The notes beneath the pieces were generated by a model. The model saw nothing but the letters and a program-made list of their open reading frames with translations. It did not search any database and was not told where the DNA came from. Made by a program: the position numbers and the translations under genes. A DNA stretch of 64,000 nt from SZUA-100 sp965248135 (GTDB taxonomy: Bacteria > Pseudomonadota > Alphaproteobacteria > Rhizobiales > Rhizobiaceae): contig CBDFIN010000009.1 in the NCBI GenBank assembly GCA_965248135.1, positions 248,001 to 312,000 of the forward strand, given 5' to 3'. Numbering within the stretch: position 1 is the stretch's first letter; every line of letters begins with the position of its first letter. Below, one piece after another: positions 21,503 through 31,252 of this stretch.

Positions 21503-22896
21503 CAGCATGCGTAACATCCGGCGACAAATCCGAAAGCAATTGCAGTCAAGAGGCCATTACCTGACAGGTAGCCGGAAACGTCGGGGCCAGATACGCCACA
21601 AGCCGCACCTCCCCCGGCGAAGAGATTTGCAAACGGCACGTTGTTTTCATCCACCACTTTCGCCTGTTGATTGATCACCAACCCGCCCTGGGTATGAAAC
21701 AGCGCACCGGTCACTTTGACAGCGAAATAGGGGGCGACAAACTGATGCGCGTCATGAAAAGTCCGGCCGAAGTGGTCATCGGTTTGGGCCGCACGCATTG
21801 CGCTTATCTCGGCAAATGTTTCCTCAAGCACATGTAAGGGCAGGTTGGTTCTTTCTGCAAGTTGCGGTATGTCCTCGGCCTGCTTGACCGCATGCACCTC
21901 AAGAGCATCGCGATAGTCTGGAAATGACATTGCGAACTCGTGTATGCGCTGATCATAAATGTTCCATGCAACACCCGAAGGCTGTGACAACACCGCCACC
22001 GCCTGTTCAGAATAGCCGCCAAGCTCGTTGGAAAATCGTTTTGCATCCAGATTGACCTGAATACCTCCCTCCATCATCACCGCCCAGGTGATCAATATTC
22101 CATGTGGGTGAGCGAGCGACCCGTGGCCCTGATAACCGGAAAGGTGTTTGATCTTCGCCCCAAGCTGCTCACCCCAGATGATTGCATCACCCTTGTTGCC
22201 GGCGTGGCCATAATACACTCCGGTCGCAATTTCCGGGATGTATTTGCGAACCAGTTCCCCGTTGCCGCCATAGCCATTGCAAGCCAGTATAAGCGCATTA
22301 CAGCCAATCGTTTCCACCGCCCCATCCGGTCGTTGAACCGACACTGCAATGATCGACTTGTCTTCGCTCACATAAAGGGTGGTGGCCCTTGCATTGGTCA
22401 CCACGGAGATATCCGAACATTGGATAGCTTTCATCAATCGGGCATGAAGTGCGGCACCGGTTTTTTCCGGCACCGTGTGCATGCGATGATGAGAGTGGCC
22501 GGGATAGAGAAAATCATCCAAAACAATCCATTCCAACCCGTGCCGATCGGCCAACCACTCCAGCGCTTCGCCAATATGTTGGGTGGCGAGTTTGGTAAGA
22601 TCGCGGTCAGCAAGGTCTTTGGATTTATCACCAATGTCTGCGGCAAACTGCAAAGGGCTGTCGCCATTGGTGCCGATTGATTTTTGAAATCGTGTTGCCG
22701 CGGCTGGCACAAAACCCGATGACATGGATGTGGACCCGGCCGGAGATGCATCCCTTTCCAGCACCAGCACATCCGCGCCACCTTCTTTAGCCTTTAGTGC
22801 CGCGACCAGCCCGCAAGCACCGGCGCCGATCACAACCACATCGGTTGTCGCATCGATGGTTGATGGGGCTTTGAAACTGATACTCGCGTCGGTCAT
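21499..22896 (-). CDS. FAD-dependent oxidoreductase, fumarate reductase/ketosteroid dehydrogenase type
   Basis: A 465-residue flavoprotein of the FAD_binding_2 group. It has the N-terminal dinucleotide motif VVVIGAGACGLVAALKAKEGG followed by VLERDASPAGSTSMSSGF, and the C-terminal FAD-contacting FAGGGAACGVSGPDVSGYLSGNGLLTA. The family interconverts C-C single and double bonds next to a carbonyl or carboxylate, so here it could reduce or dehydrogenate a pathway acid or enone; the substrate is not known. It is the last gene of the minus-strand operon and overlaps the isochorismatase-fold gene by 4 bp. Its stop comes from the family R repeat, and the final residues GYACC may have been altered. 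Confidence 0.88.
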   Translation of the reverse strand: MTDASISFKAPSTIDATTDVVVIGAGACGLVAALKAKEGGADVLVLERDASPAGSTSMSSGFVPAAATRFQKSIGTNGDSPLQFAADIGDKSKDLADRDLTKLATQHIGEALEWLADRHGLEWIVLDDFLYPGHSHHRMHTVPEKTGAALHARLMKAIQCSDISVVTNARATTLYVSEDKSIIAVSVQRPDGAVETIGCNALILACNGYGGNGELVRKYIPEIATGVYYGHAGNKGDAIIWGEQLGAKIKHLSGYQGHGSLAHPHGILITWAVMMEGGIQVNLDAKRFSNELGGYSEQAVAVLSQPSGVAWNIYDQRIHEFAMSFPDYRDALEVHAVKQAEDIPQLAERTNLPLHVLEETFAEISAMRAAQTDDHFGRTFHDAHQFVAPYFAVKVTGALFHTQGGLVINQQAKVVDENNVPFANLFAGGGAACGVSGPDVSGYLSGNGLLTAIAFGFVAGCYACC

Positions 22897-23495
22897 CCTT
22901 GCCGGATCAATTCAGTGGCTTGCCGGCAGGTCATGGTGGCGGCAACCGTTGCCAGATCCGCCAGGGCATGTTCATGAGTCTGTCGCGAAAAACTGGCGCA
23001 GCCGTCGGACAAGACAGTTGTGTTGAAATCCCTGACATGCGCACCGCGCACCGTTGAAGCAACACCACCATTGGTAACGATACCGCCGACAAACAGGTTT
23101 TCAATACCCGCTTTGCGCAACACCCATTCCATGCGCGTCATATAAAATGCCGAATAGGCAACCTTCTCCACCACGAGATCTGCCGGTTGCAATTCATCCA
23201 CCAGTGCATTCCCCCAACTGCCTGGCATGAAATCGCCTTTTTGGAGAAACGGGCGCATCTTTTTCAAATGGGGTGCAATAAATGGCTCGCCAGCCTTTCC
23301 CGGAACCAATGTAAACTGGGTCGAGACAACCCAGCCACCCTTTTGCCGCAGCGCCTGCGCTACCGGCAGCACGTTGGCGGGAAGGGTCGCAATATCTGCG
23401 CTGGTCTGGTTTCCGCGCCCATAGGCTCCGTCCGGGTGCAGAAAATCATTTTGCAGATCAACGATCAAAAGGGCGGTTTTTTGCAGATCTGACAT
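22893..23495 (-). CDS. Isochorismatase-fold hydrolase lacking the usual catalytic cysteine
   Basis: A 200-residue member of the isochorismatase/cysteine hydrolase superfamily. The catalytic aspartate lies in ALLIVDLQNDF and the lysine in VVEKVAYSAF. The nucleophile position, normally a Cys in a TN-x-C-V context, reads IVTNGGVASTVRGAHVRDF, with Gly in place of Cys (codon GGT). Amidases of this family, such as N-carbamoylsarcosine amidase and maleamate amidase, need that Cys; true isochorismatases such as PhzD act without it. So an amidase role is doubtful despite the HyuAB neighbourhood. Start ATG at 23495, overlapping the end of hyuA. Confidence 0.85.
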   Translation of the reverse strand: MSDLQKTALLIVDLQNDFLHPDGAYGRGNQTSADIATLPANVLPVAQALRQKGGWVVSTQFTLVPGKAGEPFIAPHLKKMRPFLQKGDFMPGSWGNALVDELQPADLVVEKVAYSAFYMTRMEWVLRKAGIENLFVGGIVTNGGVASTVRGAHVRDFNTTVLSDGCASFSRQTHEHALADLATVAATMTCRQATELIRQG

Positions 23496-25548
23496 TAGGA
23501 GACCTCATCGTTGATGATAACGTTACCGTATTCATCTATTTGGCCTACCAGACCAGGATCGATGAAAATCGTCGAATCAGGCTGCTCAAGCAATGCCGGT
23601 CCGGTGATTTTCTCGCCGATTGCCAGTTCGAGCCTTTGATAGATTTTCGCCTCGGTGAACCTGCCATCGGCATAGATTGTTCGAACGCCGGATTGGCATT
23701 CGTGTTGAGGTTTTCCATCAAGTGGTGCAAATACCCGCATGTCCAGGTCCGGACGTGTGCCAATCACTGCAATTCTATAGTTCATTATACGAATTGGTAT
23801 TGCATCAAGAAGACGACCATAAGCCTCCAAATAGGCAGCTTCGAATGCTGCTTTTATGCTTCCCGGCTGAAGCCCGTTTTACTGCTGGCGATTGGTACAC
23901 TGACACTGTGGGTTTGACCGAGATAGAGCATGTCCAATTCGAATTCATGGTCGATCTGGGAGAAAGAAATACCAGCACCTGCCAACATCGCTTGCGCACT
24001 GTCGGCAACATTTTTCATCTCTTCAGCCAATTTCTGTGGATCGATTTGATCAAGCATTCTATTCACGGTTTGCACCCGATCCTGCCGCATATCTGCAACA
24101 ACACAACCTAATGCAGACGTCACGCCAGGGTAACGTGGAATGATGGCAGAGCGTAACCCCACATCCCTGATCAATGCGCCGGTATGCAAGGCCCCACCGC
24201 CACCAAACGGCATTGCCGCAAATTTGGTTGGGTCATGGCCCTTTTCAATCGAAACCAGGCGAATGGCACCGGCCATTTTAGAGTTGGCAATGCGCAAAAC
24301 GGCCTCCGCCGCATCTTCGATGCCAAGTTCCAGAGGCACCGCCAGTTTGCTGTAAATAGCTTGGCGCGATGCACCGACATCCAGACGATCCAGTTTCCCT
24401 CCAATTGGCCTGTCCGGATTGATACGGCCCAAAACCAGATTGGCGTCAGTTACCGTTGGGCAATCGTTGCCGAGACCGTAGCAAACCGGTCCTGGATCTG
24501 ATCCGGCAGATTCCGGCCCGACCCTCAACAGGCCGCTGGCATCGACCCAGGCGATAGATCCCCCACCAGCGCCAATGGTGGTGATTTCAATCATCGGTGT
24601 CCTGACCACCATGCCAAAATCAATGGAAGTCTGCGCAGCCAAAGCGGCTTCGCCCTTCGATACCAGCGAAACATCGAAGGAGGTTCCGCCCATATCGCAG
24701 GTGATGATATTTTCAAAGCCGGCCGCATCGGCAATTGCCATTCCCGCAATAACACCTGCCGCTGGACCCGACAGTGCGGTGCGGACCGGATATCGCTTGG
24801 CGATATCAATAGACATGACACCGCCATTAGACTGAACGATCAAAATATCCCCTGTGAAAGATTGTTCCTTTAGGCCGCTTTCCAACCGGTCCAGATAAGA
24901 GGAAACCACCGGCTGTAAATAGGCATTCAAAGTGGCCGTCGACAAACGCTCAAACTCGCGGATCTCAGGTAAAATTTCCGTTGCCGCGGTGACATATGCA
25001 TTTGGCCATATTGATCTGACCGCTTCTACAGCGTGTACCTCATTTTCGCTGTTTGCATAGCCGTTGACAAAGAACACGCAGACGGCTTCACAATTATCGC
25101 CCATCAGTTCAACTGCCCGGGATTTGACCTCGTTTAAGTCCACCGGTGTCAAAGTAGTTCCATCAGCAAGCGTTCGCTCGTTGACCTCAAGGCGATTGGT
25201 CCGTTCGACGACAGGTGCGAATGTGCCTCTTAAGCCCCAGGTTGTAGGGCGGTCCCTGCGCCGCATTTCAAGCACATCGCGAAATCCGCTGGTGGTGATG
25301 ATACCGGTTTTTCCACCCTTGCGTTCAAGCAGCGCATTTGTACCGACGGTGGTACCGTGAACCACGGTTGCGATTTCGCCAAAATTCTCGATTTTCTGCC
25401 CGATGCCCTCAACAAATCCCTTGGACTGATCCCCCCGGGTTGACGGTACTTTTGATATCGACACTTTTCCGGCTGCCTCATCTAAAATGAAGACATCGGT
25501 AAACGTGCCCCCCACATCGACACCCACCACAAACCGAGAGCCGCTCAT
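23495..25548 (-). pseudogene. hyuA: hyuA: hydantoinase/oxoprolinase A subunit, frameshifted near the 3' end
   Basis: ATP-dependent cyclic amide hydrolase A subunit (N-methylhydantoinase / 5-oxoprolinase / acetone carboxylase family). The N-terminus reads VGVDVGGTFTDVFI and the core has CDMGGTSFDVSL, both nucleotide-binding elements. The frame stops at 23854 after SSKTGFSREA, while the next frame continues without interruption as KAAFEAAYLEAYGRLLDAIPIRIMNYRIAV to 23495, which is the normal family C-terminus. The total length is about 685 codons, the family norm, if one base is restored in a short A run near 23855-23862. This is either a real one-base deletion or a sequencing error. Overlaps hyuB by 4 bp. 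Confidence 0.85.
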
Positions 25549-27239
25549 GTTTGGTGCCGCCGTTGGGTCAGATCCACGCCATAGTCGGATTTTGCCTGAT
25601 CAGCGGATACCAGGCCCGCATTCAAATCGGCCTCAATGCGAGATCGATCACGCAAATCCGGGTCCCCATAGCCTCCGCCGCCGGGTGTTTCCAGGCGAAC
25701 TACCTGACCCTTTGATATTGAGATCCCGACCATTTTCGACTTCATTGGCGGCTGGTGAAATCCGTCTTCCTGCTCGTAGACGAACCGATTGGGTGCGCCG
25801 GCACCACCTCCAACCACCCCGGCAGGTGGAAATTTTCCACGCTCACCAAAAAGAAAAACGTTTGCCTGTTTTTCCAGCAGTTCGATCTCATAGACGGCGC
25901 CAAATCCACCCCTGAATTGACCTGCACCACCTGAATCGGGCCTTAACGCCCATTGATTAAATTTGATCGGGTAAGCAGCTTCCAGAATTTCCAGCGGAGG
26001 GATTGTCGCCGTCGAGATGGGCGCATTTCCATGGTTCAATCCATCACCCGATCCATGCGCGCCATGGCCACCGCCAAAGAATGAAAACATCACCCACCTT
26101 TGCCCGTTCTCGCGGTGCCCCGCCAGAGAAAGCGCATTGATGGTGCCGTATGCACAGGCCATTGCTGTTTCGGGCTGCAACTGTGCCACCGCCTGGAAGA
26201 CGACATCGATCAGTCTCAATATGGTTTCGGTATAACCGCCTACCGGTTTTGGAGCTTTGACGGAAAGCAGAGAGTTTTCGTCAATTCGAAACTCCACGGG
26301 TCTTAGCACCCCGGCATTGGCGGGCACTTCGCTGAATATGTGCTTCAGTGCGACATAACATGCTGCAACGGCGGTCGAACGGGAGATGTTGACCGGTCCG
26401 GCACAGGCCGGCGATGAGCGGGTGAAGTCCATCACCATTTTGTCGTCGTCGATGGTCAGATCCAAAGCAATTTTTAGCGGCTCATCTTTGATACCATCAT
26501 TATCCAGCCAGTCTTCGGCCGAAATGGTCCCCGACGGCAAAGCAGAAATCTGGGCACGCATCATTTTTTCCGCACGCGCGGTTAATTCGCCGAGTGTTTC
26601 AGCAATCGTTTCATCACCATATTCGTCCAGCAACTCGTTAATGCGTTTAGTACCCAGATCGAGCGCATTTATCTGTCCGTTAAGGTCGCCGTATAAAGAC
26701 ATCGGCAACCGCGAATTGGCCGACAGAATATCAACAATGTCCTGCTTGTATTCACCCTGGTCATAGAGCTTCACCGGCGGAATGAGCATTCCCTCCTGAA
26801 ACGATTCCGTCGCCGCCGGATTGTAGTTGCCCGGAACATTGCCGCCCACATCGTGCCAATGGCCGACGGACGCAATGTAGCAAAAGACCTTGCCAGCGCG
26901 GAATATCGGCTTTACCAGCCTGAAATCGGAAAGATGGGTGCCACCATCATATGGATCGTTGAATATCCAGACGTCTCCGTCGGCTGGTCCGCCATCTTTT
27001 CCAGCTTTTTCAATGACCGCTTTTACGGCAAATGCCATGACACCAACAAAGATTGGCAATCCGGATTTTCCCTGCACCAGGGTATCTCCGCTCACCGCAT
27101 CGTAGATGCCATGAGAGGCATCATGGGCTTCGGCGATGATCGGGTTGAAGGCCGAACGAAAAAGTGTGGCATCCATTTCATCGGCGATTTGTTCAAGCCT
27201 GCCCTTCAAAATGGCCAGCGTAATGGAATCAACTGCCAT
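25545..27239 (-). CDS. hyuB: Hydantoinase B / oxoprolinase B subunit
   Basis: A 564-residue B subunit that pairs with HyuA to open cyclic amides or carboxylate-type substrates with ATP. The hallmarks are the opening LAILKGRLEQIADEMDATLFRSAFNPIIAEAHDASHGIYD, DVWIFNDPYDGGTHLSD with candidate metal ligands, and the C-terminal TPGGGGYGDP. The ATG at 27239 (MAVDSITLAIL) follows AAGGGG; earlier in-frame starts to 27275 lie inside the upstream lyase gene and were rejected. Gene overlaps on both sides indicate translational coupling in the operon. The substrate is unknown. Confidence 0.9.
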   Translation of the reverse strand: MAVDSITLAILKGRLEQIADEMDATLFRSAFNPIIAEAHDASHGIYDAVSGDTLVQGKSGLPIFVGVMAFAVKAVIEKAGKDGGPADGDVWIFNDPYDGGTHLSDFRLVKPIFRAGKVFCYIASVGHWHDVGGNVPGNYNPAATESFQEGMLIPPVKLYDQGEYKQDIVDILSANSRLPMSLYGDLNGQINALDLGTKRINELLDEYGDETIAETLGELTARAEKMMRAQISALPSGTISAEDWLDNDGIKDEPLKIALDLTIDDDKMVMDFTRSSPACAGPVNISRSTAVAACYVALKHIFSEVPANAGVLRPVEFRIDENSLLSVKAPKPVGGYTETILRLIDVVFQAVAQLQPETAMACAYGTINALSLAGHRENGQRWVMFSFFGGGHGAHGSGDGLNHGNAPISTATIPPLEILEAAYPIKFNQWALRPDSGGAGQFRGGFGAVYEIELLEKQANVFLFGERGKFPPAGVVGGGAGAPNRFVYEQEDGFHQPPMKSKMVGISISKGQVVRLETPGGGGYGDPDLRDRSRIEADLNAGLVSADQAKSDYGVDLTQRRHQT

Positions 27240-28104
27240 CCTTATCCCCTTTCTCATAGCGTTTGCCCCGTTCAAGCATTTGCGGGGTGCCGATCAACGA
27301 ATTGAGTTGGGAGAAATCCATCATATGAGCCAGGAAAGCATCGTTTGAACCGGTAGTGACAAGACTGGCGTAATAGGCCTCAGCCGTGGCCGAAATGGCG
27401 CGAACAATGCCGCCTGGAAAAATCACCAGATCCAATCCCATTTCCTGCAGCTCACCGGCGTTGAAAGAGGGGGTCTTTCCACCCTCGACCATATTCGCCA
27501 TCAGCGCGGTTTTTGAGCCAAGCCGCTCAACTATCTGCAAAAACTGACCGGCGGATTTTGGTGCCTCGACAAAAATGATATCAGCGCCCGCCTCACCATA
27601 AGCCTCTGCCCGGTTGAGTGCAGCCTCAAAGCCTTCAACACCGACCGCATCGCTCCGACCGATAATCAGCGTTTCTTCGCTTTGCCGGGCATCGCAGGCC
27701 GCCTTGATTTTTCCGACCATTTCATCTGTCGAGACAAGGGTCTTGCCGTCCAGATGTCCACACCGCTTTGGTAATGTTTGATCCTCCAGCTGCAATGCCG
27801 ATGCACCCATGCGCTCAAAGGTGCGAACCGTTCGCTGAACATTTAAGGCATTACCAAAACCGTTATCCGCATCGACAATGATGGGGATAGAGATTCGGTC
27901 CCGCAGCAACGCAATGGTATCGGCAACTTCGCTCATCGAGACCAATCCAAGATCCGGACCACCGGTGCGAGTATAGGCAATCGAGGCACCCGAGAGATAA
28001 ACGGCCTCGGCGCTCGCCTGCTCGGCAATCAGCGCCGTCAAAGCATCATATACCCCCGGCGCCACCAGTATTTTTCTTTGCTCTAGTCTCGATTTTAAGC
28101 TCAT
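27229..28104 (-). CDS. Isocitrate lyase/PEP mutase-family C-C lyase (dimethylmalate/methylisocitrate lyase-like)
   Basis: A 291-residue TIM-barrel lyase. Typical features are LVAPGVYDALTALIAEQ, the metal and substrate-binding IPIIVDADNGFGNALNV, LEDQTLPKRCGHLDGK with the active-site KRCGH loop including the catalytic Cys, and IIGRSDAVGVEG. This loop marks retro-aldol lyases such as 2-methylisocitrate, 2,3-dimethylmalate and oxaloacetate-type enzymes. It directly follows LeuC- and LeuD-like genes, the same combination as the dimethylmaleate hydratase and dimethylmalate lyase of Eubacterium barkeri, so it probably cleaves the hydroxy-diacid those subunits produce. It overlaps both neighbours. 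Confidence 0.88.
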   Translation of the reverse strand: MSLKSRLEQRKILVAPGVYDALTALIAEQASAEAVYLSGASIAYTRTGGPDLGLVSMSEVADTIALLRDRISIPIIVDADNGFGNALNVQRTVRTFERMGASALQLEDQTLPKRCGHLDGKTLVSTDEMVGKIKAACDARQSEETLIIGRSDAVGVEGFEAALNRAEAYGEAGADIIFVEAPKSAGQFLQIVERLGSKTALMANMVEGGKTPSFNAGELQEMGLDLVIFPGGIVRAISATAEAYYASLVTTGSNDAFLAHMMDFSQLNSLIGTPQMLERGKRYEKGDKDGS

Positions 28105-28607
28105 AGCGTCTCTGTCTCGTGGTGAGTTCCTGAAAATCTTTTCTTTAAATGTGGAACCAATCCACCGTCCTGCAGCAGAACTTTCAGATGGTCGGCCAGC
28201 GGGTCGAGGGCGACTATCTTTTGTTTCTCGGTCAGCCGCAGCGTTGCTGAATTGTGATCAAGCACCGCCGCATCCCCATCAGCCACTTCGGCCAGTTCGG
28301 TAGAGGTTAAAACCGGAAGGCCCAGATTGATGGCATTGCGGTGAAATATGCCGGCAAATGAATAGGCTACAACGCCGGCGACACCGAGATACTTCAACGC
28401 CTCCGCAGCCTGTTCCCTGGAAGAACCAACGCCGAAATTCTTGCCGGCGACAAGCACGTCGCCGGGTTTCACCGTTTTTGCGAAATCGGGTCGAACGCCT
28501 TCAAGACAATGGCCGGCGAGCTGACCAATACCGCCGCGCATATAGAAGCCGGGAGCCAGTTGGTCAGTGTCAATATTGTCACCAAACAAAAATATACGTC
28601 CGCTCAT
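28101..28607 (-). CDS. Aconitase-family hydro-lyase small subunit (LeuD/DmdB-like)
   Basis: A 168-residue swivel-domain subunit of a two-subunit hydro-lyase. It has GDNIDTDQLAPGFYM near the start and the conserved GKNFGVGSSREQAAEALKYLGV, whose Ser-Arg contacts substrate carboxylates. It pairs with the large subunit directly upstream, which it overlaps by 4 bp. The location inside a catabolic operon, not with leuB or leuA, argues against leucine synthesis and for hydration of an unsaturated dicarboxylate. Confidence 0.9.
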   Translation of the reverse strand: MSGRIFLFGDNIDTDQLAPGFYMRGGIGQLAGHCLEGVRPDFAKTVKPGDVLVAGKNFGVGSSREQAAEALKYLGVAGVVAYSFAGIFHRNAINLGLPVLTSTELAEVADGDAAVLDHNSATLRLTEKQKIVALDPLADHLKVLLQDGGLVPHLKKRFSGTHHETETL

Positions 28608-29884
28608 GGAGTGCTCCCGGGCCGAGGCAGAAACTCGCGTGGATCAACGATCTTGCCGGCAACGGCAGAGGCTGCAACCGTGTAAGGCGACGCCAGCCAA
28701 ACATTTGAAGTCATGTCTCCCATCCGGCCTTTGAAGTTTCTTGCGGTCGAGGAAATACACACCGTGTCAGGGCCCAATCGGTGGGCTCCATAACCGGCGC
28801 AAATTCCACAGGAATTAGCAAGTATTTTAGCGCCGGCTTGCTCAAACACCGCCATGATACCGTTGTTAGCCGCCCGCTCCTGGTCCTGCTTCGACGAAGG
28901 TGCGACCAAAAGCTCAACGTCGGGGGCGATTGATTTACCACGCAATATTTCGGCAGCATTGCGCAAATCTTCATACTTGGCACCGGTGCACGCGCCGATA
29001 TAGGCGACATCGATTGGGGTATTTGGGACCAAACCAACATCGACTGAATTTGCCGGCGAGTGTGGCTCAGCAACCTGGGGCACCAGACCTTCGGCATCAA
29101 AAACATGGTGGGCCAGCACTTTGGCGTGTGTTGCGGTCTTGTATTGCTGCCAATCCCCGGCGTCACCGCCCGCGTCTTCGATAAAAGCTTTTGTGACCGT
29201 GTCGGGTGCAATCAATCCCGTCTGCGCACCAAGTTCGGCAGCCATGTTGGACAAGGTCATGCGTTCCTGCATCGACAGGTGGGTTATCGCCTCACCACAA
29301 TATTCCAAAGCCTGATATTGTCCGCCATCCATACCAAGTCTGCCGCAAAGAAAAAGCATCATATCCTTGGCAACAACGCCCTCAGTCAATTGATTTTGCC
29401 ACTCTATCAAAATGGTGTCGGGCACCTTCAGCCATATTTCACCGGTTGCCAAAACACCGGCCATTTCGGTTGCCCCAACCCCGAACATGTAAGCACCAAA
29501 AGCGCCACCGGTCGGCGAATGGCTATCGCCGCCAACGATCAGTTGACCAGGTCTCACATGCCCTTTTTCGGGCAGGACAACGTGGCATATTCCTTTCCCG
29601 TCATAAAAACGAACCTTTCGCTCCTTTGCCCACCGACGAGTGAACTCGAGGATTTGCGCGCCTTCGTCGGTGTCGCCAGGCACAAAGTGGTCCGAGATCA
29701 GCACAACTTTTGACGCATCCCAAAGCCCGGTGCCCAATTCTTGCAGGATCGGTTCAACCCGTCTTGGGCCACCGGAATCATGGATCATCGCAAGATCGAC
29801 TTTGACCGTAACAATTTCGCCGGGTGCCACCTTTTCACGGTTTGCTGCGCGCGCGATAATCTTTTCGGCCAGCGTGGTTCCCAT
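28604..29884 (-). CDS. Aconitase-family hydro-lyase large subunit (LeuC/DmdA-like)
   Basis: A 426-residue [4Fe-4S] hydro-lyase subunit of the archaeal/bacterial LeuC2-homoaconitase size class. It shows KVDLAMIHDSGGPRRVEPILQEL, GGDSHSPTGGAFG, GACTGAKYEDLRNAAEIL with the first cluster cysteine, and NSCGICAGYGAHR with the other two near residues 355-360. The family dehydrates and rehydrates dicarboxylates. The exact substrate is open: isopropylmalate, homoaconitate, citraconate or dimethylmaleate types all share these motifs. It begins 3 bp after the TRAP permease gene, tying the enzyme to the imported compound. Confidence 0.9.
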   Translation of the reverse strand: MGTTLAEKIIARAANREKVAPGEIVTVKVDLAMIHDSGGPRRVEPILQELGTGLWDASKVVLISDHFVPGDTDEGAQILEFTRRWAKERKVRFYDGKGICHVVLPEKGHVRPGQLIVGGDSHSPTGGAFGAYMFGVGATEMAGVLATGEIWLKVPDTILIEWQNQLTEGVVAKDMMLFLCGRLGMDGGQYQALEYCGEAITHLSMQERMTLSNMAAELGAQTGLIAPDTVTKAFIEDAGGDAGDWQQYKTATHAKVLAHHVFDAEGLVPQVAEPHSPANSVDVGLVPNTPIDVAYIGACTGAKYEDLRNAAEILRGKSIAPDVELLVAPSSKQDQERAANNGIMAVFEQAGAKILANSCGICAGYGAHRLGPDTVCISSTARNFKGRMGDMTSNVWLASPYTVAASAVAGKIVDPREFLPRPGSTP

Positions 29885-29887
29885 GTC

Positions 29888-31225
29888 TCAATTTCCGAAG
29901 CTGGGTAGCCACAACGCTATGCCGGGCCAAATGATCAACAGCCCGACAAGCAATATCGCACATGCCATGAATGGCACCGCCGACATGTAGATATCCCGCA
30001 TCGTGGTGTCGGGTGACGATACCCCTTTCATGACAAACAAAAGAAGGCCAAAGGGCGGGGTGGTAAAGCTGATTTCCAATGCCAGCAATACAACAACGGC
30101 AAACCAGATCAAATCAAATCCAAGCGTCTGCGCGAGCGGGAAGAATATCGGTACCGTCAACAACATCATCGAAAGTTGATCCATGAACATACCGAGGATC
30201 AACAAAATTCCGAACATTACCAACAACATTACCAAGGGATCGAGATCAAACCCCGTGGCCCATTTGATCAAACCGGAACTGGCCCCTGAAAAAGCAAGAA
30301 GAGCAGAAAATGTGGCGGAACCAAAAATGATCAACAGCGCCATCGTGGTCACCCGCAAAGCGCCGGTCACCGATTTGACACAGTTTTCCCATGTCAGCCT
30401 TCTAAAGAGGATGGCGAGCAACAAAACACCAATGCAACCGAATGCGGCAGACTCCGACGGCGTGGCCCAACCATAAAGGATGAGCAAGATCACTCCGACG
30501 ACAATCGAAATCATCGGCACCACATCAACCACCAGAAGCCGCAGCCGCAGCCTCCAGGATATCGGTTCAACCGCATAAGATGGCGCCGCATCGGGATCAA
30601 TCAGACACATAGCCAAAATCAAAATGGCGTAAAAACCCGCCAGCAATAGACCGGGTATCACACCGGCTACCAACAGACTGCCGACATCAAGGTTTGCCAA
30701 TGTCGCCAACAAAACCGCCAGTGCAGACGGTGGAATCAGCATGGCAAGACCACCGGTACCAAGAATGGGGCCAATCGCCATGTGCTTCTTGTATCCACGC
30801 TTTTTCATCTCAGGCACCATCAACGACCCAAGCAAAGCTGTGGATCCCATCGACGAGCCCGAAAGGGTGGCAAACGCGGTGCCACCGGCCACGGTCACAA
30901 AGGAAAGCCGCGCTGGTAGCCGTCCCATCAGTCTGTCAATCGCGTTGAACATTTTGCTGGCCAGACCGGTGTGAAAAAATATCTCGCCCATCAGCAAAAA
31001 CATCGGTACCGGCATCAGGTTGAATGTTGTTACTGTTGGCAGCGCGTTGTTGGTCAACTGACCGATGCCGCGCGACATCTGCCGAAGCAGGTCTCCACTG
31101 CCGCCCATGAAATAGGTAGCACCGATCATGTTAGCGGCCAAAAACGCCAGTGCAACCGGCACGCCGATGAACATGAAAAACAAGATCATGCTCAACAAAA
31201 AGGCGAGGGCGTAATACCACTCCAT
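29888..31225 (-). CDS. dctM: TRAP transporter large permease subunit (DctM)
   Basis: A 445-residue inner-membrane protein with about 12 hydrophobic segments that carries the solute-translocation pathway of a sodium-driven tripartite (TRAP) importer. The family marks include GVPVALAFLAANMIGA near the start, MPVPMFLLMGEIFFHTGLASKMFNAIDR, and the central GGLAMLIPPSALAVLLA with conserved IPPS. It works with the DctQ and DctP genes just upstream. Expected substrates are organic acids. Twenty-seven bp follow DctQ; LeuC-like follows 3 bp later. Confidence 0.93.
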   Translation of the reverse strand: MEWYYALAFLLSMILFFMFIGVPVALAFLAANMIGATYFMGGSGDLLRQMSRGIGQLTNNALPTVTTFNLMPVPMFLLMGEIFFHTGLASKMFNAIDRLMGRLPARLSFVTVAGGTAFATLSGSSMGSTALLGSLMVPEMKKRGYKKHMAIGPILGTGGLAMLIPPSALAVLLATLANLDVGSLLVAGVIPGLLLAGFYAILILAMCLIDPDAAPSYAVEPISWRLRLRLLVVDVVPMISIVVGVILLILYGWATPSESAAFGCIGVLLLAILFRRLTWENCVKSVTGALRVTTMALLIIFGSATFSALLAFSGASSGLIKWATGFDLDPLVMLLVMFGILLILGMFMDQLSMMLLTVPIFFPLAQTLGFDLIWFAVVVLLALEISFTTPPFGLLLFVMKGVSSPDTTMRDIYMSAVPFMACAILLVGLLIIWPGIALWLPSFGN

Positions 31226-31252
31226 CAGCAGCGTTCGCTTGATTTGGGCAGA

